Below are positions 63,041 to 64,000 of a stretch of 64,000 nt of DNA, in pieces. Origin of the DNA: Cognataquiflexum rubidum (GTDB lineage: Bacteria; Bacteroidota; Bacteroidia; Cytophagales; Cyclobacteriaceae). Where the stretch lies: NCBI RefSeq assembly GCF_022538115.1, contig NZ_JAKZAL010000002.1, forward strand, positions 410,683 to 474,682, written 5' to 3'. The notes under the pieces are model-generated. The model was not told where the DNA came from, did not search any database, and worked only from the letters and a program-made list of their open reading frames with translations. Each line of letters starts with the position of its first letter. The stretch's first letter is position 1. The position numbers were made by a program, and so were the translations under genes.

Positions 63041-63751
63041 ATGAAAATAGAAATCTGGTCGGACATCATGTGTCCATTTTGTTATATAGGAAAAAGAAGG
63101 CTGGAATCTGCCTTGGCGGATTTTGAATATGCAGACCAAATCCAAATCGAGTGGAAAAGCTTTCTCCTCAATCCTGATATGGTGACGGATCCTTCGAAAA
63201 GTACGCTGGACTATTTGTCAGAAACCAAAGGTTGGAGCAAGGCACAAACCCTCCAAGTTACCCAACAGGTGGTGGAAATGGCCAAAGGAGAAGGATTGAC
63301 TTATCATATGGATAAAACTGTAGTGGCAAATGCGATGAACGCACATCGTCTCTTACAGCTTGCCAAGACTATGGGTAAAGGTGGTGAAATGAAAGAATGG
63401 TTGTTGAAGGCATATTTCACCGAAGGTGCCAATATTGATGACAAAGCCACTTTAATTAGATTGGCGAATGAAGTAGGCTTGAATGAGCAAAGAGTTGGTC
63501 AATGTCTGGATTCCGATGAGTTTGCCGAAAAGGTAGAGCAGGATATTTATGAATCAAGACAGATTGGTGTAAGGGGGGTTCCTTTTTTTGTTTTGGACCG
63601 GAAATATGGGATTTCAGGCGCCCAACCAAAGGAAGCTTTTGATCAAACTATCAACAAGGCCTGGGAGGATTTTATGAAGACTAATCCTATCCTTCAGGTG
63701 GTAGAAAGCAAGGATGGAAGTAGCTGTGATTTGGAAGGGAATTGTGAATGA
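63041..63751 (+). CDS. DsbA/FrnE-like oxidoreductase
   Basis: A 236-residue thioredoxin-fold protein. It starts MKIEIWSDIMCPFCYIGKRR with the CPFC redox pair (Cys11 and Cys14), has the long helical insertion of DsbA proteins and the cis-Pro in GVRGVPFFVLD (about 185). No signal peptide is present, so it acts in the cytoplasm, like FrnE and related 2-hydroxychromene-2-carboxylate isomerase relatives. A second Cys pair near the C-terminus (SSCDLEGNC) resembles the swapped-tail pair described for FrnE. Partner unknown. Confidence 0.88.
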   Translation: MKIEIWSDIMCPFCYIGKRRLESALADFEYADQIQIEWKSFLLNPDMVTDPSKSTLDYLSETKGWSKAQTLQVTQQVVEMAKGEGLTYHMDKTVVANAMNAHRLLQLAKTMGKGGEMKEWLLKAYFTEGANIDDKATLIRLANEVGLNEQRVGQCLDSDEFAEKVEQDIYESRQIGVRGVPFFVLDRKYGISGAQPKEAFDQTINKAWEDFMKTNPILQVVESKDGSSCDLEGNCE

Positions 63752-63764
63752 GAAAATGGTCAAT

Positions 63765-63780
63765 AGTCCATAGTCGATAG
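63765..63780 (+). repeat. AGTCCATAGTCGATAG repeat, second copy
   Basis: The same 16-base core as 52775-52790, with flanks GGTC and CCAC also similar, in the same orientation. It lies just after the DsbA-like gene. Confidence 0.6.
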
Positions 63781-63885
63781 ACCACAGCCTCATAAATTTT
63801 GATCTCAAGCCATATTTCTTCAGAGAACTTTGAAGGCCTTCTATATTGATTTTTTAAAATGTTTTTGAACGATTAGTGTTGATGA

Positions 63886-63910
63886 AAAGGGAATCAATCT
63901 GATTCCCTTT
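63886..63910. terminator. Terminator between the DsbA-like gene and the next convergent gene
   Basis: A perfect 11-bp stem (63886-63896 with 63900-63910, loop ATC) is followed by a T run on the plus strand. It lies 14 bases before the stop codon of a minus-strand gene end. Confidence 0.8.
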
Positions 63911-63923
63911 ATTTTTTTTCTGA

Positions 63924-64000
63924 CTATTCGGTATTTTGCACGTAAGGATAAATTGAAGCAATAATCAATCTGTCGAATAGCTTTTCTCCGAAATATCTTC
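63924..64000 (-). CDS. C-terminal end of an unidentified gene (cut by window edge)
   Basis: The last 24 codons of a minus-strand reading frame, with stop at 63924-63926. The translation ends EKLFDRLIIASIYPYVQNTE, protein-like, and a terminator follows at once. Product unknown, since only the tail is visible. Confidence 0.45.
   Translation of the reverse strand, partial: RYFGEKLFDRLIIASIYPYVQNTE

Overview
The window reads as chromosome of a Bacteroidota bacterium, most likely order Cytophagales (Cyclobacteriaceae-like). Several things point there. Promoters carry the TAnnTTTG -7 box. The clusters pdxA-DUF177-rpmF-fabH-accBC and parA-parB-DUF5683-dapB-lepB are typical of the phylum. Arginine synthesis uses an acyl-ornithine carbamoyltransferase. 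TamB is paired with a lipoprotein TamA (TamL-like). DUF5723, DUF5683, DUF6909 and DUF6364 proteins are present, as is a large TonB-dependent receptor next to a phytase. No rRNA, tRNA, CRISPR array, intact insertion sequence or prophage was seen; most of the window is ordinary housekeeping chromosome.

Layout. 1-4.5 kb (minus): fatty-acid and translation genes (accC 5' end, accB, efp, fabH, rpmF, DUF177, pdxA). 4.7-8.9 kb (plus): rsmA, mgtE and a sialate O-acetylesterase lipoprotein. 8.9-13.3 kb (minus): an outer-membrane DUF5723 protein, a membrane DUF6544 protein and aceK. 13.7-16.8 kb (plus): a lipoprotein, a Nudix hydrolase, a DUF819 transporter-like protein and a thin [2Fe-2S] ferredoxin. 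16.9-25.4 kb (minus): lepB, dapB, DUF5683, parB, parA, an MBL hydrolase, yidC and pyrG. 25.5-27.6 kb is an accessory patch: a PIN/DUF6364 toxin-antitoxin pair, an aspartate/glutamate racemase and many short repeats. 27.6-30.2 kb: a degenerate YrdC-like gene overlapping a CCA-adding enzyme, then a TPR protein. 30.3-35 kb: a LytTR regulator, and a phytase plus TonB receptor that look like a phytate/phosphate-scavenging unit. 36-43.4 kb: tamB-tamL. 43.4-51.3 kb: a REP-like palindromic element, an M28 peptidase, DinB, a DUF6909 protein, and a YceI/porin/YceI-like cluster interrupted by a gene relic. 51.4-59.9 kb (minus): a complete arginine operon, GNAT-argG-argC-argD-argF'-argB-M20 deacylase-argH. 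60.4-64 kb: a Tat-like exported aminotransferase, a Fic protein with a DNA-binding head, a tiny zinc-ribbon membrane protein and a DsbA/FrnE-like oxidoreductase.

The least explained parts are the DUF6909 protein with a phosphorylase-like C-terminal half, the three-cysteine YceI-like paralogues flanking a protein relic, the apparent non-AUG start of tamB, the degenerate YrdC homologue coupled to the CCA enzyme, and a structured 460-bp gap before the arginine operon. All family assignments were made by eye from translated sequence; no database search was run.
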